Source: Paeniroseomonas aquatica
Lineage (GTDB): Bacteria > Pseudomonadota > Alphaproteobacteria > Acetobacterales > Acetobacteraceae
Direction: 5' to 3'
Length of the DNA stretch: 64,000 nucleotides
Assembly (NCBI RefSeq): GCF_030409335.1
Contig: NZ_JAUFPN010000153.1
Coordinates: 62,001-126,000, forward strand
Shown here: piece by piece, positions 46,181 to 55,546 of the stretch
Position numbering within the stretch: the first letter of the stretch is position 1
Layout: every line of letters starts with the position of its first letter
Position numbers and translations under genes: made by a program
The notes under the pieces: generated by a model
What the model was told of the DNA's origin: nothing
The model's database searches: none
The model's input: the letters and a program-made list of their open reading frames with translations, nothing else

Positions 46181-46534
46181 ATGACTGGGATCAAGGACTG
46201 GGACGCCTACAACACCACCACCCGTGCGCGGGGTAAGGAGTTGAGCGGGCTCCATCCGGAGCTGGTGAAGGGTTTCGGCGCCTTGGCACGTGGCGCTGCC
46301 ACGACCCAACACCTCGATGCCAAGACGCGGGAGCTGATCGCCCTGGCTGTCGCCGTCACCACCCGCTGCGACGGCTGCATCGACGCGCATGTGCGGAAGG
46401 CCAAGGTCGCCGGCGCCAGCAAAGCGGAGATGGCGGAGGCGCTGGGCGTGGCGATCGCCCTGAATGCGGGTGCCGCCTTCACCTATTCGCTGCATGTCCT
46501 GGATGCGGCAGGCGACGAGACCGCTGCCGAATAG
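46181..46534 (+). CDS. Carboxymuconolactone decarboxylase / AhpD-like protein
   Basis: The 117-residue all-helical protein carries the AhpD redox pair CDGC followed by IDAHVRKAK in the conserved order C-x2-C-x3-H, at residues about 65-72. The N-terminal DWDAYNTTTRARGKEL and LDAKTRELIALAVAVTTRCDG segments match the carboxymuconolactone-decarboxylase-like family. AhpD-type members are peroxidase-supporting disulfide reductases. The role here is probably peroxide or alkyl-hydroperoxide defence rather than aromatic breakdown. It follows clpA after a strong hairpin. Confidence 0.9.
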   Translation: MTGIKDWDAYNTTTRARGKELSGLHPELVKGFGALARGAATTQHLDAKTRELIALAVAVTTRCDGCIDAHVRKAKVAGASKAEMAEALGVAIALNAGAAFTYSLHVLDAAGDETAAE

Positions 46535-46554
46535 CAACCGGTAGCCAGGTCCTG

Positions 46555-46677
46555 TCAGGCTTCCGCTTCTTCAGGCAGCCGTGATTGCCCTTGCGGGATG
46601 AAGGCGCGCAGCTCCGACATCCCGATGGCATCGGGCCGGAGCCGACGCACCGCGGCGATGGCGATACCTGGCGCCAT
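46555..46677 (-). pseudogene. Possible gene remnant (40 codons)
   Basis: The 395-base stretch between the AhpD-like and Nudix genes has no full gene. From ATG 46677 leftward, a 40-codon frame with GC-rich third positions ends RAFIPQGQSRLPEEAEA, which looks like a real protein tail. Four codons upstream is an in-frame TAG, and other frames continue without resemblance to any family. It may be the decayed end of a lost gene. Confidence 0.3.
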
Positions 46678-46929
46678 GCTCCAACTCCGCTACTGGTTGG
46701 CGATGGAGGTGTCGGTGCGGCCAAGCCCGCTGGCGGGCGCCTCGACCAGTGGCGGTGGTCCAGCACTGGCCCAGGCCACCAGGAAGCAGGTCCCGGTGGC
46801 TGCATGCGGAGATGGCGACACGGGGACACTGTCTCGACCGCATCCAGAGGCATCGGCGTAAGGGTCGCGCCCCGTTTCAGGGCGGCCGTCAGGTCGCGGC
46901 CGGGGCCCCCAGGCGTCGTGCGTCGATGA

Positions 46930-47382
46930 TCAGGGTGACGGTGCCGAAAGCTGGAGCATCAGCGTGACCAGCCCACCTTCTTCCACGGCCATGGCCGCTT
47001 CGGATAGGGTGAACCAGCGCCGTTCCCGCTGCGACTTCTCCGGCCAGTCCTCCAGCAACCGATCGACCGCCAAGGGAAACACCTCGACGTCGCAGGTGAC
47101 GGTGACACCGTTGTCCAGCCGCTTGGGATAGGTGTAGGCACCGATCGACGCCGTGCCAATCCGGCCGATGATGCCGGCCTCCTCGAAGGCCTCCTGCGCC
47201 GCCTGCTCCGAGCCTCGTCCGGGCTTTTCCGTCCAGCCCTTCGGCAACACCCAACGCTTCGTCTCGCGGCTGGTCACCAGCAGCACGTGCGTCTCGCCGT
47301 CCCGTTCCTGGAAAGGAAAGGCGGCACACTGGCAGCCTCGCTGCAATGAACGGGCTTTGGCAGGCTTACGCTTATTGGGCAT
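46930..47382 (-). CDS. Nudix (MutT-like) hydrolase, DIPP type
   Basis: The 150-residue protein contains the Nudix box GWTEKPGRGSEQAAQEAFEEAG (residues about 57-78, key E-x2-E-E glutamates present) within AAFPFQERDGETHVLLVTS...KRWVLPKGW, the diphosphoinositol-polyphosphate or diadenosine-polyphosphate group. These hydrolyse nucleoside-diphosphate-X compounds. The start at 47382 is preceded by no clear ribosome site; in-frame starts upstream are non-family. It lies 89 bases downstream of upp on the same strand. It could act on a URC-pathway intermediate, but that is only a positional guess. Confidence 0.9.
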   Translation of the reverse strand: MPNKRKPAKARSLQRGCQCAAFPFQERDGETHVLLVTSRETKRWVLPKGWTEKPGRGSEQAAQEAFEEAGIIGRIGTASIGAYTYPKRLDNGVTVTCDVEVFPLAVDRLLEDWPEKSQRERRWFTLSEAAMAVEEGGLVTLMLQLSAPSP

Positions 47383-47471
47383 GATTGCGTGGGTATTCAA
47401 CCTCTTGGATCTGCAACCCCTATCTGTGACAGAAACAATCCGAGTCGTCCAGACATCTGGCTCCATCGAGA

Positions 47472-48101
47472 CTATTTGGTGCCGAACATCCGGTCGCCTG
47501 CGTCGCCGAGCCCTGGGACGATGTAGCCATGGCTATCAAGATGGCTGTCGATGGAGGCGGTCCAGATCGGCACCTCCGGATGGACGCCGTGGAAGCGCTC
47601 GATCCCCTCGGGGGCCGCGAGCAGGCAGACCAGCCGCAACTCGTGGCAACCACGCTCCTTCAGCCGGTCCACCGCGGCCACCGCGCTGTTCGCCGTGGCC
47701 AGCATTGGGTCCAGCACGATGACGAGGCGTTCGGCCACATCGGGCGGCGCCTTGAAGTAGTATTCAACCGCCTGCAGGGTCTTTGGGTCGCGATAGAGCC
47801 CAATATGGGCGATCCGGGCCGATGGGACCAACTCCAGCATGCCATCGACGAAGCCCATGCCGGCGCGGAGGATGGGGGCGAAGACCAGTTTCTTGCCCGC
47901 CAGGATCGGTGTCTTCATCGTGGCCAGCGGGGTGGCGATCTCCACCTCCTCAAGCGGCAGGTCGCGTGTCACCTCATAGGCCAACAGCATGCCGATTTCG
48001 TTCAGCAGGCGGCGGAAGCCCTGGGTGGACCGCTCCGCGCTGCGCATCAGCGACAGCTTGTGCTGGACCAGCGGGTGACGGACGACATGGACTTGCCTCA
48101 T
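47472..48101 (-). CDS. upp: Uracil phosphoribosyltransferase
   Basis: The 209-residue enzyme makes UMP from uracil and PRPP. The PRPP loop is [14 protein letters not shown] (about 125-138) and the uracil-binding C-terminal segment is [32 protein letters not shown] is the standard N-terminus, so ATG 48101 is the start. It follows the URC4 gene by 11 bases. In the yeast URC pathway the matching step is Urc6, which converts uracil to UMP before ring opening, so here upp may be catabolic and not just salvage. Confidence 0.96.
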   Translation of the reverse strand: MRQVHVVRHPLVQHKLSLMRSAERSTQGFRRLLNEIGMLLAYEVTRDLPLEEVEIATPLATMKTPILAGKKLVFAPILRAGMGFVDGMLELVPSARIAHIGLYRDPKTLQAVEYYFKAPPDVAERLVIVLDPMLATANSAVAAVDRLKERGCHELRLVCLLAAPEGIERFHGVHPEVPIWTASIDSHLDSHGYIVPGLGDAGDRMFGTK

Positions 48102-48112
48102 GACCGGGTCCT

Positions 48113-49318
48113 TCAAAACAAGGTGCCATCGCTGGCGATGATCAAAGGCGGGCCCCCATCGGCGCGCCGCTCCGCCGCCAGGCGCCGGCCGGCCCACCAG
48201 CTGCCCCCTTCCAGCACGCGGGCAAGGGGGAAGGCTTCGGCCGTCATGCCGAGCCGGTCGCGTACCAGGGGGGCCAGGGCATCCAGCAGGGCGACGGTCA
48301 GCGCCCGCCAGCCGACGATCAGCGGCGAGCCCGGCGCATGCTCCCGCGCCGCATCTTCGGGATCGACCAGGCGAATGACGCCGAGGTCGAGGAAGAGCCC
48401 GCCATTGCGATACTCCGGCAGGCCGGTGAGGGCATCGATTCCGCTGACGCGCAGGCCTGCTGCCTCCAGCGGTTCGATCAGCGAATAGGCCAGCCATTGG
48501 GACAGCTTGTGGAAGGGCACCAGCCCATCCGCGGCGTCGATGCCGGGGTGGCGCCAGCAGTCGCCGAGGTTCACGCCGCCCAGGGTCTCCCGCCCCGGCC
48601 AGATGCCGCCGAGGTGGTGCAAGATCGCCAGCAGGATGGCCCGCGCCGGAAGGATGCCGGCATCGGCCTGCGCCGCCAGATGATCGAACAAGCCGCCGGG
48701 ACGGCCGGCGAAGACCGTGGGGGCCGCAGCGACGACGCCGCCCAGGCGGCGGAGCAGGGCAGCGCGCCCTTCCAGGCCGATGAGCGGGTTGCCGGGCCCG
48801 ACCTGGAACCCGGTGGCGAGATCGTCTGCGGTGAGGCCGGCGAGGCGGGCGGCATCGGCCCGCGGGCTGCGGCGATCGGTGGCGAAGGCGCCAGCGGTGA
48901 ACATGGCGAAGCTGGCGACGGCAAGCCCTTCCGAACGGGCGAACTCGCGGCCGGTGCCGCTCTCCCGGTAGCGCCAGGCCATGCCTGCGCCGGCATCGAG
49001 CAGGACGGAGGTGATTGCGAGGTCGAAGGCCATGCGGGGATCACGCGCCTGCACCGCAGCCCAGCGGTCGATACCGCCGATGGCGAAGTGGCGCCAGCGG
49101 GCGTGGAAGGGCACCTCCAGGCTTGGGTAGTTCTGCCGGATCACCGCGGTGACGAGGTCGGCGGCAGCCGGCAGACGGGCGAGGTCCAGGCTCCAGCCGG
49201 CCAACCGCCCTTCCTGGGCGAGGGCGAAGAGTTCGCCGCAGCGCTGGCGCACGGCCTCCGGTGTCAGCAGGCGGCCAGCCAGGGCCCGGTCGCCCTCGGG
49301 TTCCGAAACGGTGCTCAC
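48113..49318 (-). CDS. URC4/urg3 family (DUF1688) protein
   Basis: The 401-residue protein belongs to the DUF1688 group named after yeast Urc4, essential for uracil breakdown by the URC route but of unknown reaction. Family segments are [11 protein letters not shown] (GTG start), [34 protein letters not shown]-like and [19 protein letters not shown]. The start is a GTG at 49316-49318 overlapping the stop of the cyclohydrolase-like gene by four bases, and upp is 11 bases downstream. No known catalytic motif is visible. Confidence 0.93.
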   Translation of the reverse strand: MSTVSEPEGDRALAGRLLTPEAVRQRCGELFALAQEGRLAGWSLDLARLPAAADLVTAVIRQNYPSLEVPFHARWRHFAIGGIDRWAAVQARDPRMAFDLAITSVLLDAGAGMAWRYRESGTGREFARSEGLAVASFAMFTAGAFATDRRSPRADAARLAGLTADDLATGFQVGPGNPLIGLEGRAALLRRLGGVVAAAPTVFAGRPGGLFDHLAAQADAGILPARAILLAILHHLGGIWPGRETLGGVNLGDCWRHPGIDAADGLVPFHKLSQWLAYSLIEPLEAAGLRVSGIDALTGLPEYRNGGLFLDLGVIRLVDPEDAAREHAPGSPLIVGWRALTVALLDALAPLVRDRLGMTAEAFPLARVLEGGSWWAGRRLAAERRADGGPPLIIASDGTLF

Positions 49319-50574
49319 ATGCTGTCCATGGGCCGGCCGATGGTGCGGGCCAGTTCGGCCTCCGTCGGGGCATCGGGGGCGAAGTAGCCGGCGGCCTTCT
49401 TCGCCTCCATCTCCACCGAGGCATCGAGCGGGATGCGGTCGGCCGGGATCGGGACCCGCTCGCCGATATCGATGCCCTGGTCCACCATCGCCTCGTACTT
49501 CATATTGGACATCGAGATCAGGCGGTGGATCTTCGTGATGCCGAGCCAGTGCAGCACATCCGGCATGAGCTGCTGGAAGCGCGCATCCTGCACGCCAGCG
49601 ACGCACTCGGTGCGCTCGAAGTAGGTCGCCGCCTGGTCACCGCCCTCCTGGCGCTTGCGGGCGTTGTAGACCAGGAATTTGGTGACCTCGCCGAGGGCCC
49701 GGCCTTCCTTGCGATTGTAGACGACAAGCCCAACCCCGCCATCCTGGGCCGAGCGGATGCTCTCCTCGATCCCCTGGATGAGGTAGGGGCGGCAGGTGCA
49801 GATGTCGGAGCCGAACACATCCGAGCCGTTGCACTCGTCGTGGACGCGGCAGGTGAGGGGCACCTTGCGGTTGGCCAGGTCGTGGGGCTCGCCGAAGATA
49901 TAGACGGTGATGCCGCCCACGGGCGGCAGGAAGACCGCGAGGTCAGGCCGCGTCACGAGCTCTGGATACATGCCGGCGGTCTGCTCGAACAGGGTGCGCC
50001 GGAGCTCATGCTCGGAGGTGCCGAAGCGTTCGGCGATCCCCGGCAGCCACCAGACCGGATCGATGGCGGCCTTGGTGACGGATACGTCGCCGCCCCGGTG
50101 CAGCACCCGACCGTCGGGCTGCAGGCTGCCGGCCTCGATCAGGGCATTGAGCTCGGCCATGTTCAGCCGCGCCTTGGTGATGGCGATGGTCGGGCGGATG
50201 TCGATTCCCTCGCCGATCGCGTCGCCGAAGGCCTCGCCCACCACATGGCCCCAGGGATCGAGCGAGACGATCTTCCCCGGCTCCGACCACTGCGGATAGG
50301 GGCCGATATCGGTCACCGGCTGGGTATTGGCCAGGTCCGGCCGTTGCAACGGGGAGAGGGTACCGGCGGAGACCGCCAGGGCCCGGTACAGGGAATAGGA
50401 GCCTCCGTGCGTCCCGATGACGTTGCGGTCGGCCGGGCGCGTGACCGAGCCGATGACCGGGCCCCGCTCGGCCGCCGTGGGGGCCGCCCAGCGCAGCGGC
50501 CAGCGATGCGCCTGCGGCTCCGGGTGCGAGGTCAGGCGGATATGGCGCGGGGCGTTGCTGCTCATGGATCCCAT
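49315..50574 (-). CDS. GTP cyclohydrolase II-like protein of the URC1 type
   Basis: The 419-residue protein has the RibA fold in its second half. The zinc site C-x10-C-x-C is in CRVHDECNGSDVFGSDICTC, NRKEGRALG holds the substrate arginine, and the helix KRQEGGDQAATYFERTE follows. Unlike riboflavin RibA (about 200 residues) it carries an N-terminal domain of about 200 residues (RWPLRWAAPTAAERGPV, GHVVGEAFGDAIGEGI). That is the architecture of Urc1, thought to open the uracil ring at the nucleotide level. It is followed by URC4 and upp with overlapping or short gaps. The start may be 50574 or 50565. Confidence 0.92.
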   Translation of the reverse strand: MGSMSSNAPRHIRLTSHPEPQAHRWPLRWAAPTAAERGPVIGSVTRPADRNVIGTHGGSYSLYRALAVSAGTLSPLQRPDLANTQPVTDIGPYPQWSEPGKIVSLDPWGHVVGEAFGDAIGEGIDIRPTIAITKARLNMAELNALIEAGSLQPDGRVLHRGGDVSVTKAAIDPVWWLPGIAERFGTSEHELRRTLFEQTAGMYPELVTRPDLAVFLPPVGGITVYIFGEPHDLANRKVPLTCRVHDECNGSDVFGSDICTCRPYLIQGIEESIRSAQDGGVGLVVYNRKEGRALGEVTKFLVYNARKRQEGGDQAATYFERTECVAGVQDARFQQLMPDVLHWLGITKIHRLISMSNMKYEAMVDQGIDIGERVPIPADRIPLDASVEMEAKKAAGYFAPDAPTEAELARTIGRPMDSM

Positions 50575-50690
50575 CGGTTACGGGTGCGTGGTTAAGCTTG
50601 GCCGGATGTTGTGTCGCATCAAGGGTAAAGCGTCGGTTGCCCCATCCGGCCCCTGCGTCTTTACTCGCTGCAACATGAGGGGGGCATCCC

Positions 50691-51836
50691 ATGGCAGGCG
50701 CCCTGGATGGGCTGGTGGTGCTGGATCTGACCAGTTTCCTGTCGGGCCCTTATTGCACGATGCTGCTGGGAGACATGGGCGCCGACGTCATCAAGGTCGA
50801 GCGGCCGGATGGCGGGGATGATGCCCGTCGGATGCCGCCCTTCGTCGACGGCCCCCGGGGACCCGCGAGCGCCCCGTTCGGCATCTGGAACCGCAACAAG
50901 CGCAGCATCGCGCTCGATCTGAAGGCGCCGGCCGACCTCGACATCGTGCGGCGGATCGCGCTGCGGGCCGATGTGCTGGTTGAGAACTTCCGCCCGGGCG
51001 TGCTGGCGCGGCATGGCCTCGGCTGGGAGGCGATGGCCGAGGCGAATCCGCGGCTGGTCTACGCCAGCATCTCCGGTTTCGGCCAGACCGGCCCCTGGGC
51101 GGCGCATGGTGGCCTCGACATGATGGCCCAAGGGATGTCCGGCCTGATGGCCGGCAACGGGCCGCCGGACGGGGAGCCCTACCGGCTGCCGGTCGCCATC
51201 ACCGACGTGACCTCCGGCATGTATGCCGCAATCGCCGTCCTCGGAGCCCTGCAGGCGCGGCAGCGGACCGGGCTGGGGCAGCGGATCGACCAGTCGCTGC
51301 TCGAGGCTGGCCTGTCGCTCGGGGTCTATGAGGCGGCGCATGTCTTCTCCCAGGGCACCAAGCCGCCGCGGATGGGCCAGTTGCACCGCGGCTCGGCGCC
51401 TTATCGGGTGTTCCGGACGCGGGATGGCTGGATCACCCTCGGCGCTTCCAAGGAGAAATTCTGGCGGGCCCTGTGCGGGATCATCGGCCTGCCGGAATTG
51501 GCCGAGGACCCGCGCTTCGCGGTGAATGCCAAGCGCGTGGCGAACAATGCGGCGCTGATCCCGCTGATCCAGGCACGGCTGGAGGCGGCGGACAACGCTC
51601 ACTGGCTGACAGCGCTGGGCGAGGCCGGCATCCCCTGCGAGCCGGTGCTGTCCTATGATGAGGCGCTTGCGCATCCCCAGGCCCAGGCCCGCGGCGTGGT
51701 GGTCGACGGCGCCGACGGGAAGCCGGCGCTGGCGCCGCCGCTGCGGCTCGGTGGCACGCCGGCGAGCCTGCGGCGGCCGGCGCCCACCCTTGGCGAACAT
51801 GACGCGGAGATCCGCGCCTGGCTGGCCGAGGGGTAG
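50691..51836 (+). CDS. CaiB/BaiF (family III) CoA-transferase
   Basis: The 381-residue protein has the family N-terminus ALDGLVVLDLTSFLSGPYCT, the GDMGADVIKVE segment and the catalytic aspartate in PVAITDVTSGMYA (about residue 170). It is related to but clearly distinct from the CoA-transferase at 100-1308. It is divergent from the URC operon by 116 bases and followed 89 bases later by a TRAP receptor, which suggests uptake and CoA activation of one acid. The ATG at 50691 follows GAGGGGGG. Confidence 0.93.
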   Translation: MAGALDGLVVLDLTSFLSGPYCTMLLGDMGADVIKVERPDGGDDARRMPPFVDGPRGPASAPFGIWNRNKRSIALDLKAPADLDIVRRIALRADVLVENFRPGVLARHGLGWEAMAEANPRLVYASISGFGQTGPWAAHGGLDMMAQGMSGLMAGNGPPDGEPYRLPVAITDVTSGMYAAIAVLGALQARQRTGLGQRIDQSLLEAGLSLGVYEAAHVFSQGTKPPRMGQLHRGSAPYRVFRTRDGWITLGASKEKFWRALCGIIGLPELAEDPRFAVNAKRVANNAALIPLIQARLEAADNAHWLTALGEAGIPCEPVLSYDEALAHPQAQARGVVVDGADGKPALAPPLRLGGTPASLRRPAPTLGEHDAEIRAWLAEG

Positions 51837-51925
51837 CGGCCACGGTCTGGCCTTCGGCGGCGCCGCATGCGTAACTTCCCGGCGTCAGCCCTCGGGAAAA
51901 GAGGGCAGCCCAGGGAAGGATCCTC

Positions 51926-53017
51926 ATGAATCGTCGCCGCATCATCGCCAGCGGAGCCGCCGGCATTGCGGGCGCTTCCGCGCTCGCCGCCCCCAACCTC
52001 GCCTCCGCCCAGCCGCGCATCCGCTGGCGCTGCCCGAACAGCTTCCCGAAGACGATCGACACGCTCTATGGCGCCGCCGAGATCATCGCGCGGCGGGTGC
52101 GGGAGATGTCGGACGGCGCCTTCGAGATCACCGTCTCCGGCCCGGGCGAGATCGTGCCCGGCCTGCAGATCCTGGACGCGGTCGGACAGGGCTCGGTCGA
52201 GTGCGGCTTCACCTCCAGCCTCTTCTACTTCGGCAAGGACCCGAGCCTCGCCATCAGCACGACTTTGCCCTGGGGCATGGCGAGCCGGGGGATGTTCGCC
52301 TGGCTGAATTACGGCGGCGGCCGGGACCAGCTGCGCGAGGTGTTCCGCGACCAGGGCGTCGTCGCCATCCCCGCCGGCTGCACCGGCGCCCAGATGGGCG
52401 GCTGGCTGAAGAAGGAGATCAAGACGCCGGAGGATCTGCGGGGCCTCAAGTTCCGCATCGCCGGCCTCGGCGGCAGCGTGATGGCGAAGCTCGGGGTCAT
52501 CCCGCAGCAGATCGCGCCCTCGGACATCTACCCGGCGCTGGAGCGGGGGGTGATCGACGGCGCCGAATACATCGGCCCCTATGACGACGAGAAGCTCGGC
52601 TTCGGTCAGGTGGCGAAGTACTACTATTACCCGGGCTTCCAGGAGATCGCGCCGAGCTCCGACCTGCTGATCAACCAGCGCGCCTGGGACGGGCTGCCGA
52701 AAGCCTACCAGTCCATGCTGGAGGTCGCCTCCGCCGAGGCCTGGGCCGCCACCGCAGCGAAATACGACGTGCTGAACCCGCCGGCGCTGCGGCGGCTGAT
52801 CGCGGGTGGCACCCAGCTGCGGCCCTACCCGCGGGAGGTGATGACGGCGCTCTACCGCGCCGCCCAGGAGCTGTATGCCGAGATCGGCGCGCAGAATGCG
52901 CGGTTCAAGCGCATCCACGAGCATTGGGACAAGTTCCGGCTGGAGCAGGTCCAGTGGTTCCGCGTCGCCGAGGACAGCGCGGCCAATTTCGTCGCGGTGA
53001 CGACGTCGCAGCGCTAG
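51926..53017 (+). CDS. TRAP transporter periplasmic receptor (DctP family)
   Basis: The 363-residue protein has a twin-arginine-like signal (MNRRRIIASGAAGIAGASAL) followed by the DctP fold: IRWRCPNSFPKTIDTLYGAAE, KTPEDLRGLKFRIAG (hinge strand with the ligand-binding arginine) and GVIDGAEYIGPYDD. Receptors of this kind bind organic acids, often keto acids, for DctQM-type membrane subunits, which are not nearby. It follows a CoA-transferase gene and may deliver that enzyme's substrate. Its stop is ten bases from the converging GMC gene. Confidence 0.93.
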   Translation: MNRRRIIASGAAGIAGASALAAPNLASAQPRIRWRCPNSFPKTIDTLYGAAEIIARRVREMSDGAFEITVSGPGEIVPGLQILDAVGQGSVECGFTSSLFYFGKDPSLAISTTLPWGMASRGMFAWLNYGGGRDQLREVFRDQGVVAIPAGCTGAQMGGWLKKEIKTPEDLRGLKFRIAGLGGSVMAKLGVIPQQIAPSDIYPALERGVIDGAEYIGPYDDEKLGFGQVAKYYYYPGFQEIAPSSDLLINQRAWDGLPKAYQSMLEVASAEAWAATAAKYDVLNPPALRRLIAGGTQLRPYPREVMTALYRAAQELYAEIGAQNARFKRIHEHWDKFRLEQVQWFRVAEDSAANFVAVTTSQR

Positions 53018-53027
53018 CCGCAACCCG

Positions 53028-54665
53028 TCAGGCGGCCGCCGCCGCCTGACGCCCGAGGATGAGGTCCGCCGCCTTCTCCGCGATCATCAGGGTGGTCGCA
53101 TAGGTATTGGCCGAGGGCATGCTCGGCATGATCGAGGCATCGACCACGCGCAGCGCCTGCATGCCATGGACCAGAAGACGGTCGTTCACCACGGCGGTGG
53201 GGTCGGTCTCCGGTCCCATGCGGGCGGTGCCGATCAGGTGGTAGGTCGTGCTGCCGTTCTTCTTGGCGAAGTCCAGCAGCTCGTCGTCCGATTCGACCGA
53301 GGGTCCGGGCAGGGTCTCAGCCTCGAGGAAGCGGCCCAGCTCCGGCGTGTTCAGCATCCGCCGCAGCAGCCGCATGCCGCCGAGATGGACCCGCACGTCC
53401 ATCGCATCCGAGAGGTAGTTCGGGTTGATCTCGGGATCCTCGAAGACATTGGTGCTGCGGGCCTTCACCCAGCCATGGCTTTCCGGCCGGTGCTGCCAAG
53501 CGCCGGCGGTGACGCCGGGGTAGTCGTCCAGCACGTAGACCTTGCCCTCGGCATAGCTGCCGGGGGTGAAGACGCATTGCAGGTCCGGCGCGTCGAGGCC
53601 CTCGAAGCTCTTCCAGAAGACATGGACGTGGGAGGGGGCGGTGGCCAGGATGCTCGGCCGCTTCAGCCCCCAGCGGGCGACCTGCAGGCCGAGGTTCAGG
53701 CCACGGGCTAGGCCGTTCAGGGTCTCGGTGCCCGGCTTGGCCCGCATCACGAAACGTGAGGCATAGTGGTCGCGGAAATTGGCGCCGACGCCGCGCAGGG
53801 CCTGCACCACCGGGACGCCGAGCTGGCCGAGCAACTCCGCCGGGCCGACGCCCGAGATCTGCAGCAGCCGCGCGGTATTGACCGTGCCGGAGGAGAGGAT
53901 GACCTCGCGCCGGGCCATCACCTGCTTCGCCGGCGCCCCGGGCGCGGTGACGTAGCGGATGCCGGTGGCGCGCTTGCCCTCGAACAGGATTGCGCTGGCC
54001 CGCGCATTGGTGCGGACCTCGAGATTGCGGCGGGACCGGGCCGGCTTGAGGAAGGCGGTGGCGGCCGAAACCCGGCGGCCGTTCTGGATGGCGCGCTGGA
54101 AATAGCCGACGCCGGCCTGGTCGCCGCTGTTGTAGTCGGGGTTGCGGGGGATCCCCATGCCGACGCAGCCGGCGATGAAGGCCTCCGAGATCGGGTTGAT
54201 CCAATCCATGTCGGTCACCGGGATGCCGCCCTCGGAGCGGCCCCGGTTGTCCTCGCCGAAGCCGACGCGGTTCTCGCTGCGGCGGTAGTAGGGCAGGCAG
54301 TCCTGGTAGCCCCAGCCGCGGTTGCCGCGCTGGGCCCAGTGGTCGAGGTCGGCGGGCTGGCCGCGGTTATAGATCATCCCATTGACCGAGGAGCCGCCGC
54401 CCAGGGTGCGCCCCTGGGTCGTGGCGATCCGCCGGCCGCCGGTCATCGCCAGGGGCTCGGTCTTGAACTGCCAGGTGACGCCGGGATCGGCCAGGGTCTT
54501 GATGAAGCCCGCCGGGATATGGATCCAGGGATTGCGGTCGGGCGGGCCGGCTTCCAGGACGCAGACCGTGGCGGTGCCATCCGCGGTCAGCCGGTTGGCG
54601 AGGACAGAGCCGGCGGCACCCGAGCCGACGATGACGTAGTCGAAGGTGTCGGCATCCGGTGGCAT
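53028..54665 (-). CDS. GMC-family FAD oxidoreductase (choline/alcohol dehydrogenase-like)
   Basis: The 545-residue enzyme has the N-terminal FAD dinucleotide motif DYVIVGSGAAGSVLANRL and the GMC signatures TLGGGSSVNGMIYNRG and EVILSSGTVNTARLLQ. The C-terminal catalytic pair is His in STTYHLIGTARMG and the His/Asn site in SMPSANTYAT. Such enzymes oxidise alcohols (choline, aliphatic or aryl alcohols) in the cytosol or membrane. It starts 24 bases past the stop of the hydratase gene and is the last of a leftward catabolic run from 57735. The substrate is unknown. Confidence 0.94.
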   Translation of the reverse strand: MPPDADTFDYVIVGSGAAGSVLANRLTADGTATVCVLEAGPPDRNPWIHIPAGFIKTLADPGVTWQFKTEPLAMTGGRRIATTQGRTLGGGSSVNGMIYNRGQPADLDHWAQRGNRGWGYQDCLPYYRRSENRVGFGEDNRGRSEGGIPVTDMDWINPISEAFIAGCVGMGIPRNPDYNSGDQAGVGYFQRAIQNGRRVSAATAFLKPARSRRNLEVRTNARASAILFEGKRATGIRYVTAPGAPAKQVMARREVILSSGTVNTARLLQISGVGPAELLGQLGVPVVQALRGVGANFRDHYASRFVMRAKPGTETLNGLARGLNLGLQVARWGLKRPSILATAPSHVHVFWKSFEGLDAPDLQCVFTPGSYAEGKVYVLDDYPGVTAGAWQHRPESHGWVKARSTNVFEDPEINPNYLSDAMDVRVHLGGMRLLRRMLNTPELGRFLEAETLPGPSVESDDELLDFAKKNGSTTYHLIGTARMGPETDPTAVVNDRLLVHGMQALRVVDASIMPSMPSANTYATTLMIAEKAADLILGRQAAAAA

Positions 54666-54689
54666 GCAGGCGTCCTCGTCAGGAAAAGC

Positions 54690-55481
54690 TCACGCTATAA
54701 ACCGAACCGCGATGCTGCCAAGCACCCCGAAGTCGATCTCCACCGCATCGCCGGCCTGGATCTCGAGCGGAACCATGCAGGTGCCGGTGGTGATGTAATG
54801 CCCGGCCGCGAGGGTCACATCCTGCGCCGAGAGCTCATTCGCCAGCCAGGTCAGGGCGATGCGCGGATCGCCCAGGACATTGGCGCCGGAACCCTCGCGC
54901 CGGAAGCGATCGCCCACCCGGGCCGTGGCGGGATGGGCGGCCAAGTCCAGCTCGCGCCAATCGGCCGTGGTGGCCGGGCCGAAGACGAATTGGTTGGCGC
55001 AGGCATTGTCGGCGATGATCTGCGGACCGCCGGCCGAGACCACATCCTCGAAGCGGCTGTCCGGGATCTCGATGCCGAGGTGCAGGGTGCCGACCGCGGC
55101 CATGACCTCGGGCACCGTATAGGGCGCAGTGCGAGGCGGCAGGTCGCGGGCCAGGCGGAAGACGAATTCCGGCTCGGCCACCCGCATGGCATTGGCGCCG
55201 AGCGGCACCGCCACGCCCGGCGCGAGCAACTGGCTAACCAGCACCCGGCCGGCGATGGGACCATCGAGGCCGATATGCGCCTGGCCCGCGGCGCTGGTCG
55301 CGGCGATCTTCCAGCCGGCCTGCGGGCGGCCGTCCCGCGTGCCCAGCCGTGCCTGGATGGCATAGCCTTCCGCCCGGTTCTCCGGCCGCAGCACCGGCGG
55401 CAGCGCCGGCAGGCGACGGCCCTCGCGCCAGTGTTGCCATAGCAAGGCGGCCGCGGCTTCCATTCGCCCATCGTCGAGCAT
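54690..55481 (-). CDS. 2-keto-4-pentenoate hydratase / fumarylacetoacetase-fold decarboxylase family
   Basis: The 263-residue protein has the MhpD/HpcG pattern: RAEGYAIQARL, WKIAATSAAGQAHIGLDGPIAG (in part), AEPEFVFRLARDLP and HLGIEIPDSRF, which supply the Mg-binding glutamates. The family hydrates 2-oxo-4-pentenoates or decarboxylates oxalocrotonate in meta-cleavage pathways. Three ATGs in a row start at 55487. The third (55481) is best spaced from GGGGAGGA and is chosen. No ring-cleavage dioxygenase lies nearby, so the pathway is not set. Confidence 0.9.
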   Translation of the reverse strand: MLDDGRMEAAAALLWQHWREGRRLPALPPVLRPENRAEGYAIQARLGTRDGRPQAGWKIAATSAAGQAHIGLDGPIAGRVLVSQLLAPGVAVPLGANAMRVAEPEFVFRLARDLPPRTAPYTVPEVMAAVGTLHLGIEIPDSRFEDVVSAGGPQIIADNACANQFVFGPATTADWRELDLAAHPATARVGDRFRREGSGANVLGDPRIALTWLANELSAQDVTLAAGHYITTGTCMVPLEIQAGDAVEIDFGVLGSIAVRFIA

Positions 55482-55546
55482 CATCATTCCTCCCCATGGT
55501 CGGTCGAGCGGACCGCGCTTGGTGGCGCGTTAGGCCGCTGTCCCGT

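Noticed and set aside
49315-50574. Riboflavin-pathway ribA
   Set aside because: The extra N-terminal domain of about 200 residues and the URC4-upp neighbours fit the Urc1 type. No rib genes are nearby.
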